From Affinibrenneria salicis (lineage in GTDB: Bacteria; Pseudomonadota; Gammaproteobacteria; Enterobacterales; Enterobacteriaceae), in the NCBI RefSeq assembly GCF_008710095.1, contig NZ_VYKJ01000025.1, positions 1 to 26,294 on the forward strand: a stretch of DNA of 26,294 bases, written 5' to 3'. The notes below the pieces were generated by a model. The model worked only from the letters and a program-made list of their open reading frames with translations. It had not been told where the DNA came from and made no database searches. The translations under genes and the position numbers were made by a program. This document shows positions 6,911 to 17,638 of the stretch, in pieces. Within the stretch, counting starts at the first letter, position 1; the number at the start of each line of letters is the position of its first letter.

Positions 6911-8872
6911 ATGGGACTAATGTCATCGTTGTTAACCGGGGCCGGCGTTAAAGGCATCCATAAGGGAGGAAAACCGGTCAGCGGCACCTACAGCTGTAAA
7001 TCGCTGCCGGTTTCGATGCGCTCGCTGGGGCTGGCCGATAAGCCAGGACTGTTGCTCAGCTTTGTTCCCCCGCAGGCCAATTTCGCGCGCAGCTGCAGCG
7101 CCTGGCAACAGCTTGCCGGTCCCGGACGGACGGTGCTGACGCTCTCGTCGACCGGCGCGTTGTGTAATCAGCCCGGTCAGTCGCTCTATTGCGAGATGGA
7201 AGGCCCGGTCGGCAGCTGGCTATGGCTGCCGGATAATCTGATCGCCCGCCACGAAGTGCACCTGATTGATCTGCACGTCAACAACAAGAAGGCCAGCGCG
7301 GCGACGCGTATCGCCGCCATCCGCCAGGAGCTGGAACGCCTGCGGATAAACCTGCCGCTTTCCGCCGATCGCACCTTCGCCCTGCTGTATTGCGACGGCC
7401 TATCGGCCAGCGAAGGGTTTCTGATGCAGGCCTGGTACGACTGCGGACGCTTCCCCTGCCTGGTGACCGGCGGCTCCGCCGGCGGTAAGCTCGATTTCAG
7501 CGGCACCTATCTCAGCGCCGACGGTCAGCCGATGCAGGGCAAAGCGGTCATCGTGTTCTGCCAGATGGCGCCGGGCAAATCGTTCGCCCCGTTCAAGAGC
7601 CAGAACTTCGAACCCACCGGACAGAGCTGGCTGGTCGCCGAGGCCGATCCGGTGGCGCGCACGGTCACCTCGGTGTTCGACGACCATGGGCGTCCTCAGC
7701 CAATCCAGCAGGCGCTGGCCGACCATTTCAGCTGTACGCCGGCGCAACTACAGCAGCAGCTGGCGGGGAAAACCTTCGCGGTGCGGGCCAACGGCGAGTA
7801 CTTTATCCGCTCAATCTCCGCCATTCATGACGATAAGATTGCTTTCTTCTGCGATCTGGAGTTCGGCGATCGGCTTTACCTGCTGCAGGCCACCGATTTC
7901 CTCGCCACAACCGACCAGGACTGGCAGCGTTTTGTCGCGCATTACGGCAAACCCGCGGCGATTCTGCTTAACGACTGCGTTCTGCGCCGGGCCGGCAACC
8001 CAGATACCCTGCCGGCAGCCCATTTCTTTGATAACGTAACGGCCGCCGGCCTTTCCTGCTTTGGTGAAATTCTCGGCGTGCCGATTAACCAGACGCTGTC
8101 CGCGCTGGCTTTTTTCGATCGCAACGTCGACGCCATGTCGCATTTTCCGATCGAGTACGCCGCCTATGCACGGCATTACTCCCAGCGCCGGCTACAGCGC
8201 TGGGAAGCGCTGCACGCCATTCAGTCCACCGTGGTCAAACAGGTGGTTGACTACCAGCAGGCGCTGGCGCCGCTGCTGACCGCCATGCCGCAGTTGGAGC
8301 AATCTACGCGACGCCAGAGCGAAACGCTGGAAATGGCGCAGACCAGTATCCATTCGATCAGCGATTCAGCCACCCAGACGCGCGCCGCCCAGGAACGGCT
8401 GGCGACCGGCCTGAACGATCTGGAGCGCATTTCTCAGGGGATCAGCCAGATCACCAGCGGCATCAACGCCATTGCGGACCATACCGGGCTGCTGGCGCTG
8501 AACGCCGCGGTGGAAGCCGCGCGCGCCGGAGAGGCGGGGCGCGGTTTTGCCGTGGTGGCGGCCGAAGTCCGTAAGCTGGCCGGCGCCTCGAAGGAACAGG
8601 TCGGCGCCACCACCCAAAACATCAATCAGGCGGTCGACACCATTCTGCGCATTCGCGCCATTGCGGAGCAGACGGTAAACGCGACGCAACTGATGGCCGA
8701 TAAAAGCATTTCCGCCGCGCAGCAGATTGCCGAAATGAGCGCGGTCACCGATAAGGATCGCAACGATCTGACCGCCAACCTAAGTAACCTGAAAGAGCTG
8801 GCCAGAGGGCTGGACGCGATGCAGGATGCGGTTGAACAGTTGACCACGCTGCAGCGCCTGGCCGCCTCATAA
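6911..8872 (+). CDS. Soluble methyl-accepting chemotaxis protein with FIST sensor domains
   Basis: Predicted cytosolic chemoreceptor of 653 residues. The first 400 residues read as a FIST sensor: a FIST N part (about 40-235, with [10 protein letters not shown] near 195) and a FIST C part (about 245-405, with [20 protein letters not shown]). The rest is a chemoreceptor signalling domain (about 455-640) with the conserved hairpin tip, [20 protein letters not shown], near residue 530-550, which contacts CheA and CheW. The hairpin has TGLLALN instead of the usual TNILALN. I see no signal peptide or transmembrane helix, so it should sense an internal ligand; FIST domains are thought to bind small molecules such as amino acids. 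A GGGGAG ribosome site supports the start. No che genes are nearby. Confidence 0.93.
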   Translation: MGLMSSLLTGAGVKGIHKGGKPVSGTYSCKSLPVSMRSLGLADKPGLLLSFVPPQANFARSCSAWQQLAGPGRTVLTLSSTGALCNQPGQSLYCEMEGPVGSWLWLPDNLIARHEVHLIDLHVNNKKASAATRIAAIRQELERLRINLPLSADRTFALLYCDGLSASEGFLMQAWYDCGRFPCLVTGGSAGGKLDFSGTYLSADGQPMQGKAVIVFCQMAPGKSFAPFKSQNFEPTGQSWLVAEADPVARTVTSVFDDHGRPQPIQQALADHFSCTPAQLQQQLAGKTFAVRANGEYFIRSISAIHDDKIAFFCDLEFGDRLYLLQATDFLATTDQDWQRFVAHYGKPAAILLNDCVLRRAGNPDTLPAAHFFDNVTAAGLSCFGEILGVPINQTLSALAFFDRNVDAMSHFPIEYAAYARHYSQRRLQRWEALHAIQSTVVKQVVDYQQALAPLLTAMPQLEQSTRRQSETLEMAQTSIHSISDSATQTRAAQERLATGLNDLERISQGISQITSGINAIADHTGLLALNAAVEAARAGEAGRGFAVVAAEVRKLAGASKEQVGATTQNINQAVDTILRIRAIAEQTVNATQLMADKSISAAQQIAEMSAVTDKDRNDLTANLSNLKELARGLDAMQDAVEQLTTLQRLAAS

Positions 8873-8886
8873 CGCGCGGTTTCTCC

Positions 8887-8913
8887 CCCGCCCGGATTAA
8901 TTCATCGGGCGGG
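8887..8913. terminator. Hairpin between convergent genes
   Basis: CCCGCCCG and CGGGCGGG pair perfectly around an 11-base loop, midway between the chemoreceptor stop and the convergent stop at 8955. Neither side has a T tract, so efficient intrinsic termination is uncertain. Confidence 0.5.
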
Positions 8914-8954
8914 CAGAATAGCGCGGCCACATCGCCGCGCACCGTCAGGTGAAC

Positions 8955-10400
8955 TCAGCGGGCGGGCAGCACCGTCACAATCGCCCGCCGGTATGAAGTC
9001 AACGCCGGCGTACCGCTGTCTTTTGCTTCAAGGATGATATGAAACGGCGTGGGCGCGTCAACCGACGGCGCGATGAACGCCGTTTGCAGCCCGTCGCCGT
9101 GCGTAAGCTCAAGCGCCGGGGCGAAATGCACGCCGATCGCCGTCGCCGTCGGCTCCTTATACTGCCACCAGCGATAAGTCACCGTATCGCCATCGCGATC
9201 GCCGGAACCCTGCGCGGAGAGGCGAACCGTCTCGCCCGCCCTCGCCTGCCAGGCGACAATCCCGCTGCCGGCCTGATCGTTCAGCACCAAAACCGGATTG
9301 TGGTTAGCCTTGCTCAGCTCGCCGCTCTGGGTCCAGTCCATGCGGGCGGCAAAATCATTCTGGAACGCATCGCGCCAGCGCCAGATGGTGGCCGGCGCGG
9401 TGCGGTACGACTTGCCGTCCGTCCCCACGACGGTATCGGACGCGCTGACCCGCAATCCCTCATCGCTATCCGGCGCGATCGCGGCGTAGCGCCCGCCCCA
9501 GCCGCCGTATTCCGGATGATCCGAATCGCCGAGTCCGTTACGCAGCAGATAGAGAAACGATGGCGTATCCCCTTCCATCGTGTACTCTATGGCCGGATAG
9601 AGCGCGCCCAATGGCCCTTTCCGGCGGATATTTTGCTGCAGCCAGTCATTGTTGACTTCGCTCATATCGCTGCCGAGCGCGAACGACGACGAGACGCCAA
9701 TCCAGCTCGACAGGAAATAATCGTTCCACGCGTGAATGCTGGTGATCCAGCGTAGCTGCGGGAAATTGCGTCTGATCCAGACGCCGGTATTGTCCTGATC
9801 GGAAATCGCATAGACGCGTATCCTGCCGACGAAATCCGCCACCGCCTGCGGACTGCGGCTGGCTTTGACATCGTACAGCGCCTGCGCCAGATCGACGCCG
9901 CCGCCCCAAACGGTAATCCACAGCGGGCGGCTGTCCTGCTTGTCGACCGCCTGAACGATCAGCGCCGAAGCCTCCGTCGAGCGATGCTCTCCGACCCAGT
10001 CCATGCCGTAGCCAGGCTGTCCGCTGCGTACCACCGCCCGCAGCGCCTGGGCGGCAGGGTATCCGGCGGCGTGTTTCCGCAAATTGGGCAGAACCTTTTG
10101 ATACGCATCGATACGCTCATGGATCATCTGCGGATTGACCTTATCGCGCAGCCAGGTGGAGGTCGTCGCCACAATGCCCTCGACGTCGAATTCATTGCTA
10201 TACAGCAAAAAGCGCACCAGCGACTGGGAATCATCCGGTTCGTTGCCGATATCGGTCAGGATCAGGATGCGGGTTTTATCGACGGCCGGGCCCGCGCTCT
10301 CCGCCGCGGCATGCGCTACCGATGCCAGAGACGCCATCGCCGCCGCGCTCATATATAAGCCCAGCGCCAGCGGCCGAAACCAGGTTGCTGCTGAAAACAT
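8955..10400 (-). CDS. Secreted nucleoside hydrolase-like protein (DUF1593 / Sde182 type)
   Basis: The 481-residue product has a signal peptide (hydrophobic about 9-27, likely cleavage after AHA near 31), so it is exported. The N-terminal domain (about 40-320) resembles the nucleoside-hydrolase fold of the DUF1593/Sde182 family: ILILTDIGNEPDDSQSLVRF carries an Asp-rich metal-site-like motif, with later blocks WITVWGGGVDLAQAL and IHAWNDYFLSSW. The C-terminal part (about 380-480, GDRDGDTVTYRWWQYKEP) looks like the beta-sandwich domain paired with it in that family. Members are linked to carbohydrate use, but the reaction is not established. A strong AGGAG ribosome site precedes the ATG. It lies 62 bp after bglG on the same strand and is probably co-transcribed, suggesting a role with beta-glucosides. 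Confidence 0.85.
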   Translation of the reverse strand: MFSAATWFRPLALGLYMSAAAMASLASVAHAAAESAGPAVDKTRILILTDIGNEPDDSQSLVRFLLYSNEFDVEGIVATTSTWLRDKVNPQMIHERIDAYQKVLPNLRKHAAGYPAAQALRAVVRSGQPGYGMDWVGEHRSTEASALIVQAVDKQDSRPLWITVWGGGVDLAQALYDVKASRSPQAVADFVGRIRVYAISDQDNTGVWIRRNFPQLRWITSIHAWNDYFLSSWIGVSSSFALGSDMSEVNNDWLQQNIRRKGPLGALYPAIEYTMEGDTPSFLYLLRNGLGDSDHPEYGGWGGRYAAIAPDSDEGLRVSASDTVVGTDGKSYRTAPATIWRWRDAFQNDFAARMDWTQSGELSKANHNPVLVLNDQAGSGIVAWQARAGETVRLSAQGSGDRDGDTVTYRWWQYKEPTATAIGVHFAPALELTHGDGLQTAFIAPSVDAPTPFHIILEAKDSGTPALTSYRRAIVTVLPAR

Positions 10401-10462
10401 ATCTTCTCCTGTATTGAGGTTAACGAAGTGACCCGGTCAGAGCATCTGCGCCGTGCGTCCGG

Positions 10463-11299
10463 CTATTCGCGCGTTTTTTGCAAACGATAAATATGGATAG
10501 TCAGAAACATAATTTCATCCGTGGTGAGCGGGCACTGATAGCTTTGCGCCACATAGTCGCGCACCTTGATCGCACAGTTCCAGGCCGACGGCATAGACTC
10601 TTTGATTCCCTGATAGATACTGTCGTCAGCATGATTGACGGTATTTCTGTTTAGCAGACGCAGGGCAAAAAATTTCAGGTGGGTAATCAGACGCTGATAG
10701 TTAACCGAGGCTTCGTCGTAGGTGATTTTCAGATCATATTTCACGATCGCCAGAATATCTTTAATAATCGTGGCGCTTTGCATCGTGCTTTGCATATCGC
10801 TGTTATTGCGCGCGTTAGCCAGATGCAGGGCGATGAACCCCGCCTCGTCCTCCGGCAGACGCACGCCCAGCCGGTGTTCGATCAGCGCCAGCGCCTGCAG
10901 ACCAATGGCGAACTCTCTGGCATAGAACTGTTTAATGTCCCACAGCAGAAAGTTCTTCAGCCCCAGGCCCTTTTCATGGCGCTGAATGGCGAAATTCAGA
11001 TGGTCGCTCAGCGCCAGAACCAGCGGGTCTTGCAGCTTAATCGCCAGCTGTTGCTGCGCCAGGCTGATGATTTGCTGCGTTACCGCGAAATAAACCGGCG
11101 GAATCTGCGCCACCATTTGGTCAAAGACATCGGTCAGTCCATCGCGCTTGCGCACAAACTGGCTCTCGATCTTACCCGCGTCGATCCTGTCGCCCGGACG
11201 CTTGCCGAAACCGATACCCCGGCCGACGGCCACTATCTCTTCGTGGTGTTCATTGAGTAGCAGGACTGCGTTATGACTTAATATTTTTTCAACTTTCAT
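10463..11299 (-). CDS. bglG: BglG-family transcriptional antiterminator
   Basis: RNA-binding antiterminator that lets transcription pass a leader terminator when its sugar PTS is active. I chose ATG at 11299 (278 residues, the E. coli BglG length): it has GATGAG at ribosome-site distance, and the protein then begins MKVEKILSHNAVLLLN like homologues. Residues 1-55 are the CAT RNA-binding domain (VGRGIGFGKRPGD). PRD1 and PRD2 follow, with the four conserved phosphorylatable histidines at H100, H159, H207 and H269. The gene lies after bglF and bglB, not before them as in E. coli bglGFB. A likely hairpin between bglB and this gene (about 11375-11402) may set its expression apart. Confidence 0.93.
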   Translation of the reverse strand: MKVEKILSHNAVLLLNEHHEEIVAVGRGIGFGKRPGDRIDAGKIESQFVRKRDGLTDVFDQMVAQIPPVYFAVTQQIISLAQQQLAIKLQDPLVLALSDHLNFAIQRHEKGLGLKNFLLWDIKQFYAREFAIGLQALALIEHRLGVRLPEDEAGFIALHLANARNNSDMQSTMQSATIIKDILAIVKYDLKITYDEASVNYQRLITHLKFFALRLLNRNTVNHADDSIYQGIKESMPSAWNCAIKVRDYVAQSYQCPLTTDEIMFLTIHIYRLQKTRE

Positions 11300-11374
11300 C
11301 ACAGTCATCTCATCAGAACGACACAGACTGCGCCAGGATAGCGCGGCCCCCGCGACGGCGACAATAAGCAAAAC

Positions 11375-11402
11375 CGCCGGGCGCTGATGCGCGCCCGCAT
11401 CG
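11375..11402 (-). terminator. Possible terminator between bglB and bglG
   Basis: On the minus strand GGGCGC and GCGCCC pair around a 6-base loop and are followed by GGCGGTTTTG. The T run is only four bases and is separated from the stem, so this may attenuate rather than stop transcription into bglG. Confidence 0.45.
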
Positions 11403-11439
11403 GCCGGCGATACGGGCCGGCCGGATAGAACGGCGCGGG

Positions 11440-12876
<1,437 letters not shown>

Positions 12877-14757
12877 TCAACACAGCGCGATCAGAACATC
12901 GCCGGGCGCCGTGCTAACTTTGTGTGAGGCCGCCAGCGCGGGATAATCATCGGCATTGGTCACCAGCACCGGCGTGATGACGTCAAATCCGGCGTTTTCC
13001 AGCGCCTGCAGGTCGAATTCGATTAACAGGTCGCCGCATTTCACCACCTGTCCTTCTTTAACATGGCTTTGGAAGTGGCGGCCCTGCAGCCGTACCGTAT
13101 CCAGCCCGATATGAATCAGTATTTCCGCGCCGTCGTCGGACAGAATGCCCAGCGCGTGCGCGCTGGCGAAAGTGCTGGAGATCACGCCGTCCACCGGCGA
13201 GTAAACCTTGCCTTCCTCCGGCCGGATCGCCACGCCGCGCCCCACCACGCCAGAGGAAAAAACCTTGTCATTGACCTGCTCCAGCGCCACCACCTTGCCC
13301 CTGATCGGCGCGATGATGACCCCGCCCGCCGGCGCCCCGGCGCGGGTCAACGCCGTGGCGGTCGCCGCCTCAGTCAACGGCGCCTTAGGTTGCGCGACGG
13401 CGGCGTCGTCATCAATCGGATCGTCAAAACCGACGATATAGGTCAGCAGCGCGGCCAGCACAAAGGCGATAGCCGTTCCCACCAGAAAACCGACGAAGCC
13501 TTCGCCGTAGAAAATTGGAATGGTCAACAGGCTGGTCATGCCCATCGACAGAGCCGAACTATTGGCGTACCCCACCACCGCCCCGCCCGCGGCCGCGGCG
13601 ATCACCGCGCAGATAAACGGCTTCTTCAGTTTGAGCGTAATGCCGTAGACGGCGGGTTCGGTAATGCCGAACATAGCCGCGATAAAAGCGCTGCCGGACA
13701 GGGCTTTAAGTTTCTTGTTTTTGCTGCGCAGCATGACGCCCAGCACCGCGCCGGCCTGGGAAAAGACCGCCGGGCCGGTCGCCGCTTTAAGATGGCTGCG
13801 CCCCAGCACCGAAATATCGTTGATAAACAGAGTGACGAATCCCCAGTGGATGCCAAAGATCACCATGATCTGCCAGGCGGCGGCGAACAGCGCGCTGGCG
13901 ATAATCGGATTAAAGCCGTAAATTTTGACGAAGCTCCAGGCGGCGGCTTCGCTGGCATAGATGCCGAACGGGCCGATGGTCATCAGCGTCAGCGGCACCA
14001 TGACGATAAGCAGCAGAAACGGCGTGAGAATGTTGCGCACGCTTTCGTGAATGCGCCGGTTCAGAAAACGCTCGAAGTAACTCATCAGGAACACCGCCAG
14101 GATAATCGGCATCACCGACGAAGTATATTTCATCATCACCACCGGCAGTCCCAGAAAGGTGATATCCGGCTGGTTGAACAGCTGTTGAATGCTGGGGTAG
14201 ATCAGCGCGCCGGCGATGGAAACCGCCACAAACACATTGGTGTTGAATTTGCGCGCCGAGGTAATGGCCAGCAGAATCGGCAGAAAATAAAACAGGCTGT
14301 CCGAGGCGGCGTGCAAAATAATGTAGGTACTTTGCGTCGGCGCCATCCATCCCAGAGCGAGGAAAATCGTCAGCAGCCCCTTCAGCACGCCGGAGGCGGC
14401 CATCGCGCCCAGCAACGGCGTAAAAATACCGGCCACGATATCCACCAGCCGCCCCAGCACGCTGGCGCTCGCGGCGGCGCTTTCGGACTGCGCGCTCCGG
14501 TTATCTTCCAGCAACGAGGATATCGCGCCGAATTCGCGATACACCTCGGCCACCCGGTTGCCGATCACCACCTGGAACTGCCCGGCGCTGTTGACGGTGG
14601 TAATCACCCCGTCCAGTTTTTCAATCGCGGCGGAATTGGCCTTGCTCAGGTCGCGCAGGGAAAAGCGCAGGCGCGTGGCGCAATGCACCAGCGACGCCAC
14701 ATTAGCTTCGCCCCCCACCAGCCGTAAGGTACTTGCGGCAAGCTCTTTAGCATTCAT
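12877..14757 (-). CDS. bglF: Beta-glucoside-specific PTS enzyme IIBCA
   Basis: Inner-membrane permease that imports and phosphorylates beta-glucosides and also controls BglG by reversible phosphorylation. The start at 14757 (626 residues; E. coli BglF has 625) has AGGA at a suitable distance; longer in-frame starts lack one and would run into the leader terminator. Domains in order: IIB with phospho-accepting Cys26 in HCATRLRF; a hydrophobic IIC (about 105-455) with FGIHWGF (H304) and GITEPAVYG; and a C-terminal IIA with His549 in EILIHIGLD. It is the first gene of the bgl operon and is preceded by a CRP site, a promoter and a leader terminator. Confidence 0.95.
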   Translation of the reverse strand: MNAKELAASTLRLVGGEANVASLVHCATRLRFSLRDLSKANSAAIEKLDGVITTVNSAGQFQVVIGNRVAEVYREFGAISSLLEDNRSAQSESAAASASVLGRLVDIVAGIFTPLLGAMAASGVLKGLLTIFLALGWMAPTQSTYIILHAASDSLFYFLPILLAITSARKFNTNVFVAVSIAGALIYPSIQQLFNQPDITFLGLPVVMMKYTSSVMPIILAVFLMSYFERFLNRRIHESVRNILTPFLLLIVMVPLTLMTIGPFGIYASEAAAWSFVKIYGFNPIIASALFAAAWQIMVIFGIHWGFVTLFINDISVLGRSHLKAATGPAVFSQAGAVLGVMLRSKNKKLKALSGSAFIAAMFGITEPAVYGITLKLKKPFICAVIAAAAGGAVVGYANSSALSMGMTSLLTIPIFYGEGFVGFLVGTAIAFVLAALLTYIVGFDDPIDDDAAVAQPKAPLTEAATATALTRAGAPAGGVIIAPIRGKVVALEQVNDKVFSSGVVGRGVAIRPEEGKVYSPVDGVISSTFASAHALGILSDDGAEILIHIGLDTVRLQGRHFQSHVKEGQVVKCGDLLIEFDLQALENAGFDVITPVLVTNADDYPALAASHKVSTAPGDVLIALC

Positions 14758-14823
14758 GTTATCCGTCCTGATTGTCGTTACGGTCATTGCTGCGCTTTCC
14801 CGCTGGCCAGGCGGAAAAAAAAA

Positions 14824-14877
14824 CCAAAAAAAAACCTGATTCAGCACATGTATCAATAACATGCTCTGAACCAGGTT
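14824..14877 (-). terminator. Leader terminator upstream of bglF (antitermination target)
   Basis: The segment 14833-14877 folds into a long stem with matching blocks AACCTG/CAGGTT, TTCAG/CTGAA and CATGT/ACATG. On the minus strand it is followed by a run of T (14834-14826), then a second T run. It lies between the predicted bgl promoter and the bglF start. That is the arrangement expected for BglG-controlled antitermination. Confidence 0.88.
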
Positions 14878-14905
14878 TCGCTCAGGGTTGCCCCCGATGA
14901 CGTCC
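14874..14905 (-). promoter_or_regulatory. Candidate BglG target (RAT) in the bglF leader
   Basis: The bases just before the leader terminator, overlapping its first arm, are where a ribonucleic antiterminator should lie. The minus-strand read begins GGACGTCATCGGGGGCAACC and ends GCGAAACC. It keeps GG at one end and AAACC at the other but fits the BglG/LicT consensus poorly in between. The position is right; the sequence match is weak. Confidence 0.35.
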
Positions 14906-14916
14906 TATAGCTAATT

Positions 14917-14945
14917 GTTATAGCGGTTAATATCGGCCGCCTCAA
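14917..14945 (-). promoter_or_regulatory. Predicted bgl operon promoter
   Basis: On the minus strand TTGAGG (14945-14940) and TATAAC (14922-14917) are separated by 17 bp. The transcript should start near 14910, giving a leader that covers the candidate RAT and the terminator. The CRP-like site at 14963-14978 is centred about 60 bp upstream of this start, a normal class I spacing. Confidence 0.65.
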
Positions 14946-14962
14946 GCGGCAGGTCAGTAATC

Positions 14963-14978
14963 TGTGATACCCATCACC
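14963..14978. promoter_or_regulatory. CRP site upstream of the bgl promoter
   Basis: TGTGA-N6-TCACC matches the CRP consensus TGTGA-N6-TCACA in nine of ten positions. Its placement about 60 bp before the predicted start supports catabolite control of the bgl operon, as known for E. coli bgl. Confidence 0.7.
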
Positions 14979-15020
14979 CTCCCCGCGCGCGTAACCGTCC
15001 GGGGTTGGCTCCTGCTCACT

Positions 15021-15402
15021 TTGTGTGGTTATTATGATTAAAACAAGGGCAAAAATAATTCAATAAACACATCGTCGAGATATGGTTTCAGATTAGTGAA
15101 AAATTATTGATATGCCGTATTTATCAAGACACCGTAATTGTGTATGTTTTTCATCAAAGTGGAATCCCGCCCTGTTCTGAGCATGAGCCGAACTTAAGAT
15201 TCGATTTATTCGACCACCTCAATGACGCCCTTACTGCTTACCTCTTTTTATATAAAATCCCGTTGTATTATTTCGATGAAAATATTATTCAGACAATCAT
15301 AATAAATAGACTCGCATAATAGCGCTACACATGCAGGACATGACATCCCACCAGTACTGGTCTCGCACGATGAGATGTGAAGCATCAATGTGCGAAGTTA
15401 TT
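15021..15402. other. AT-rich gene-poor stretch upstream of bgl
   Basis: This region is visibly richer in A+T than the rest of the window. It has one 70-codon open frame that begins with TTG, has no ribosome site and resembles nothing I know, so I do not call it. In E. coli an AT-rich silencer bound by H-NS lies upstream of bgl; a similar role here is speculation. Confidence 0.35.
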
Positions 15403-15850
15403 TATACTCCAGATAATTCGAACTACAGGACAACAATGCCAAAAGCGTTGTTGAACAGCGTATGCGCAGCCGCCGAATGGATGAGGCCATAAGGCCGAAT
15501 AAGCCGGCAAGAGAGTAAATCCCGATGAACTGACTCAGGTAAGTGATTCGGGTAAGCGGTAAATCTGCCGGAAGCGGATTTAGACGCAGCTGGCGGCGGC
15601 TCCGCGGGGTGAAATCCAGAGACGGGCCGAATCACGCGGCGACGCAGAGACCAATCCGTCGGCAACGGATTGGTCCAGCCAACGGCTGATCTTCGGTGAG
15701 AGACAGGATGTCTCTCATTCATCTCCAGCAGCTTACCGTAGTAAGTGACCGGGAGGAGCGATAAATCCGCCGGAAGCGGATTTGAACGCCGCTGGAGGCG
15801 GCCCTGCAAGCGCGGGCGCCATGGATGGAACGAAGCGCATCTGAAGTATT
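15403..15850. repeat. Composite ERIC/IRU-like repeat, copy B
   Basis: The left end (TATACTCCAGATAATTCGAA at 15403) matches the ends of copies A and C. The right end is degraded to CATCTGAAGTATT near 15836-15848. The interior holds two direct copies of a 63-bp block (15539-15601 and 15741-15803), both containing GTAAGTGA, CCGGAAGCGGATTT and a GGCGGC end. AGCTTACCGTAGTAAGTGAC (15730-15749) closely resembles the conserved core of classical ERIC. A block around 15690-15716 (GAGAGACAGGATGTC) is shared with copy C. It looks like one element inserted into or duplicated within another. Confidence 0.65.
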
Positions 15851-15907
15851 AAGTAGCTGGAAAGCGCTTACCGGCAACTGTCCAGCAGAGATGAAATATT
15901 TATTCGT

Positions 15908-15979
15908 GGGGATCCCTCTGCATGCGGGCGACTATGACGCAGATGAATCCCCGCCTGCACGGTGAAGAACCGTGCAGGC
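15908..15979. terminator. Tandem hairpins downstream of gnd
   Basis: GCCTGCACGGT and its exact complement ACCGTGCAGGC (minus-strand reading of 15953-15979) form an 11-bp stem with a 5-base loop, 16 bp after the gnd stop. A second inverted repeat follows, with GGGGAT/ATCCCC and TCTGC/GCAGA at 15908-15952. Neither has a T tract. They may end or protect the gnd transcript. Confidence 0.55.
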
Positions 15980-15995
15980 ATGGCGCAAATTACGC

Positions 15996-17402
15996 TTAGT
16001 CCAGCCACTCGGTGTGGAATACGCCGTCTTTATCGGTACGCTTATAGGTATGCGCGCCAAAGTAGTCGCGCTGCGCCTGAATCAGGTTGGCGGGCAGAAC
16101 GGCGGAACGGTAGCTGTCATAATAGGCGATGGCCGCGGAGAAAGTCGGCGTCGGGATACCGTGCTGCACCGCATAAGCGACCACGTCGCGCAACGCCTGC
16201 TGATACTGATCGGCCGCCTGTTTGAAGTACGGCGCCAGCAGCAGGTTGGCGATGGCCGGATTCTGCTGATAGGCATCGGTAATTTTCTGCAGGAACTGCG
16301 CGCGGATGATACAGCCGGCGCGGAAAATTTTGGCGATTTCGCCGTAGTTCAGATCCCAGTCGTTTTCATCGGAGGCGGCCTTCAGCTGCGAGAAGCCCTG
16401 GGCATAAGAAACGATCTTACCAAGGTACAGCGCGCGCCGCACTTTCTCGATAAATTCCGCCTTATCGCCGGTGAAGGCCTGCTCAGCCGGGCCGGTCAGC
16501 ACTTTCGACGCCGCCACGCGCTGAGTTTTCAGCGAAGACAGGTAGCGGGCGAATACGGATTCGGTGATCAGCGACAGCGGTTCGCCCAGATCGAGCGAGC
16601 TCTGGCTGGTCCATTTGCCGGTTCCCTTGTTGGCCGCTTCGTCCAGAATCACATCGACCAGGAATTTACCCTCCTGATCTTTTTTGGTGAAGATATCCGC
16701 GGTGATTTCGATCAGGTAGCTGCTCAACTCGCCCTTATTCCATTCGGAGAAAGTAGCGGCCAGTTCGTCATTGCTCAGCCCCAGCGCCTGTTTCAGTAAC
16801 GCATAGGCTTCGGCTATCAGCTGCATATCGCCGTATTCGATGCCGTTGTGCACCATCTTCACGTAGTGGCCGGCGCCGTCGGCGCCGATATAGGTCACGC
16901 AGGCTTCGCCATCGGCGCGAGCGGCGATTTTTTCCAGAATCGGCGCGACCAGTTCATAAGCGGCTTTCTGACCGCCAGGCATGATGGACGGCCCTTTCAG
17001 CGCGCCCTCTTCGCCGCCGGAAACCCCGGTGCCGATAAAGTTGAAACCTTCAGCCGACAATTCGCGGTTACGACGAATGGTGTCTTTATAGAACGTATTG
17101 CCGCCGTCGATCAGAATATCGCCCTTCTCAAGATACGGTTTCAGCGATTCAATCGTTTTGTCCGTCGCTTCACCGGCTTTCACCATTAAGAGGATACGGC
17201 GCGGTTTTTCCAGGGAGGCAACAAACTCTTCAACGGTGTAGTAAGGCACCAGTTTTTTGCCTGGATTTTCGGCGATAACTTCATCAGTCTTGTCGGAAGA
17301 ACGGTTGAAAATAGAAACGGTGTAACCACGACTTTCGATGTTAAGCGCCAGGTTACGCCCCATCACCGCCATACCGACAACGCCAATCTGTTGTTTGGAC
17401 AT
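15996..17402 (-). CDS. gnd: 6-phosphogluconate dehydrogenase, decarboxylating
   Basis: Cytosolic pentose-phosphate enzyme converting 6-phosphogluconate and NADP to ribulose 5-phosphate, CO2 and NADPH. The start at 17402 gives 468 residues, the E. coli Gnd length, and has an AGGAG ribosome site; the longer open frame upstream has none of the family's sequence. The NADP-binding start [20 protein letters not shown] (about 6-25), the [19 protein letters not shown] block (about 128-146) and the active-site [16 protein letters not shown] (about 180-195) are intact. In most Enterobacterales gnd follows the O-antigen genes and galF. Here only two unrelated genes lie between gnd and galF. Confidence 0.98.
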   Translation of the reverse strand: MSKQQIGVVGMAVMGRNLALNIESRGYTVSIFNRSSDKTDEVIAENPGKKLVPYYTVEEFVASLEKPRRILLMVKAGEATDKTIESLKPYLEKGDILIDGGNTFYKDTIRRNRELSAEGFNFIGTGVSGGEEGALKGPSIMPGGQKAAYELVAPILEKIAARADGEACVTYIGADGAGHYVKMVHNGIEYGDMQLIAEAYALLKQALGLSNDELAATFSEWNKGELSSYLIEITADIFTKKDQEGKFLVDVILDEAANKGTGKWTSQSSLDLGEPLSLITESVFARYLSSLKTQRVAASKVLTGPAEQAFTGDKAEFIEKVRRALYLGKIVSYAQGFSQLKAASDENDWDLNYGEIAKIFRAGCIIRAQFLQKITDAYQQNPAIANLLLAPYFKQAADQYQQALRDVVAYAVQHGIPTPTFSAAIAYYDSYRSAVLPANLIQAQRDYFGAHTYKRTDKDGVFHTEWLD

Positions 17403-17638
17403 TAAAGCCACTCCTGTCTGAAGGATAATCCACCTGCCGCAGCTGACAGACGAACAGGTGATTCGAATGCGGTCCACATGGTAACTCAGGTTTGAGTGAG
17501 TGGGTAGTGATTGGTTTGCCAGAGGAGACGCGGCGCCAGGCAATGAAAAACCGCGCTGTCTATGCTGTTTTGGCGCAATGCCCCGGGAATGGGCGCGCCG
17601 CGCTTAATCTGAATAATAGCCGATCGCCACGCCGTCGC

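Noticed and set aside
13063..14727. Very long (554-codon) open frame antisense to bglF
   Set aside because: bglF is certain from its PTS motifs; this frame is a by-product of GC-rich codon use on the other strand and has no recognisable domain.
15107..15319. 70-codon frame in the AT-rich stretch
   Set aside because: It starts with TTG, has no ribosome site, and the product is not recognisable.
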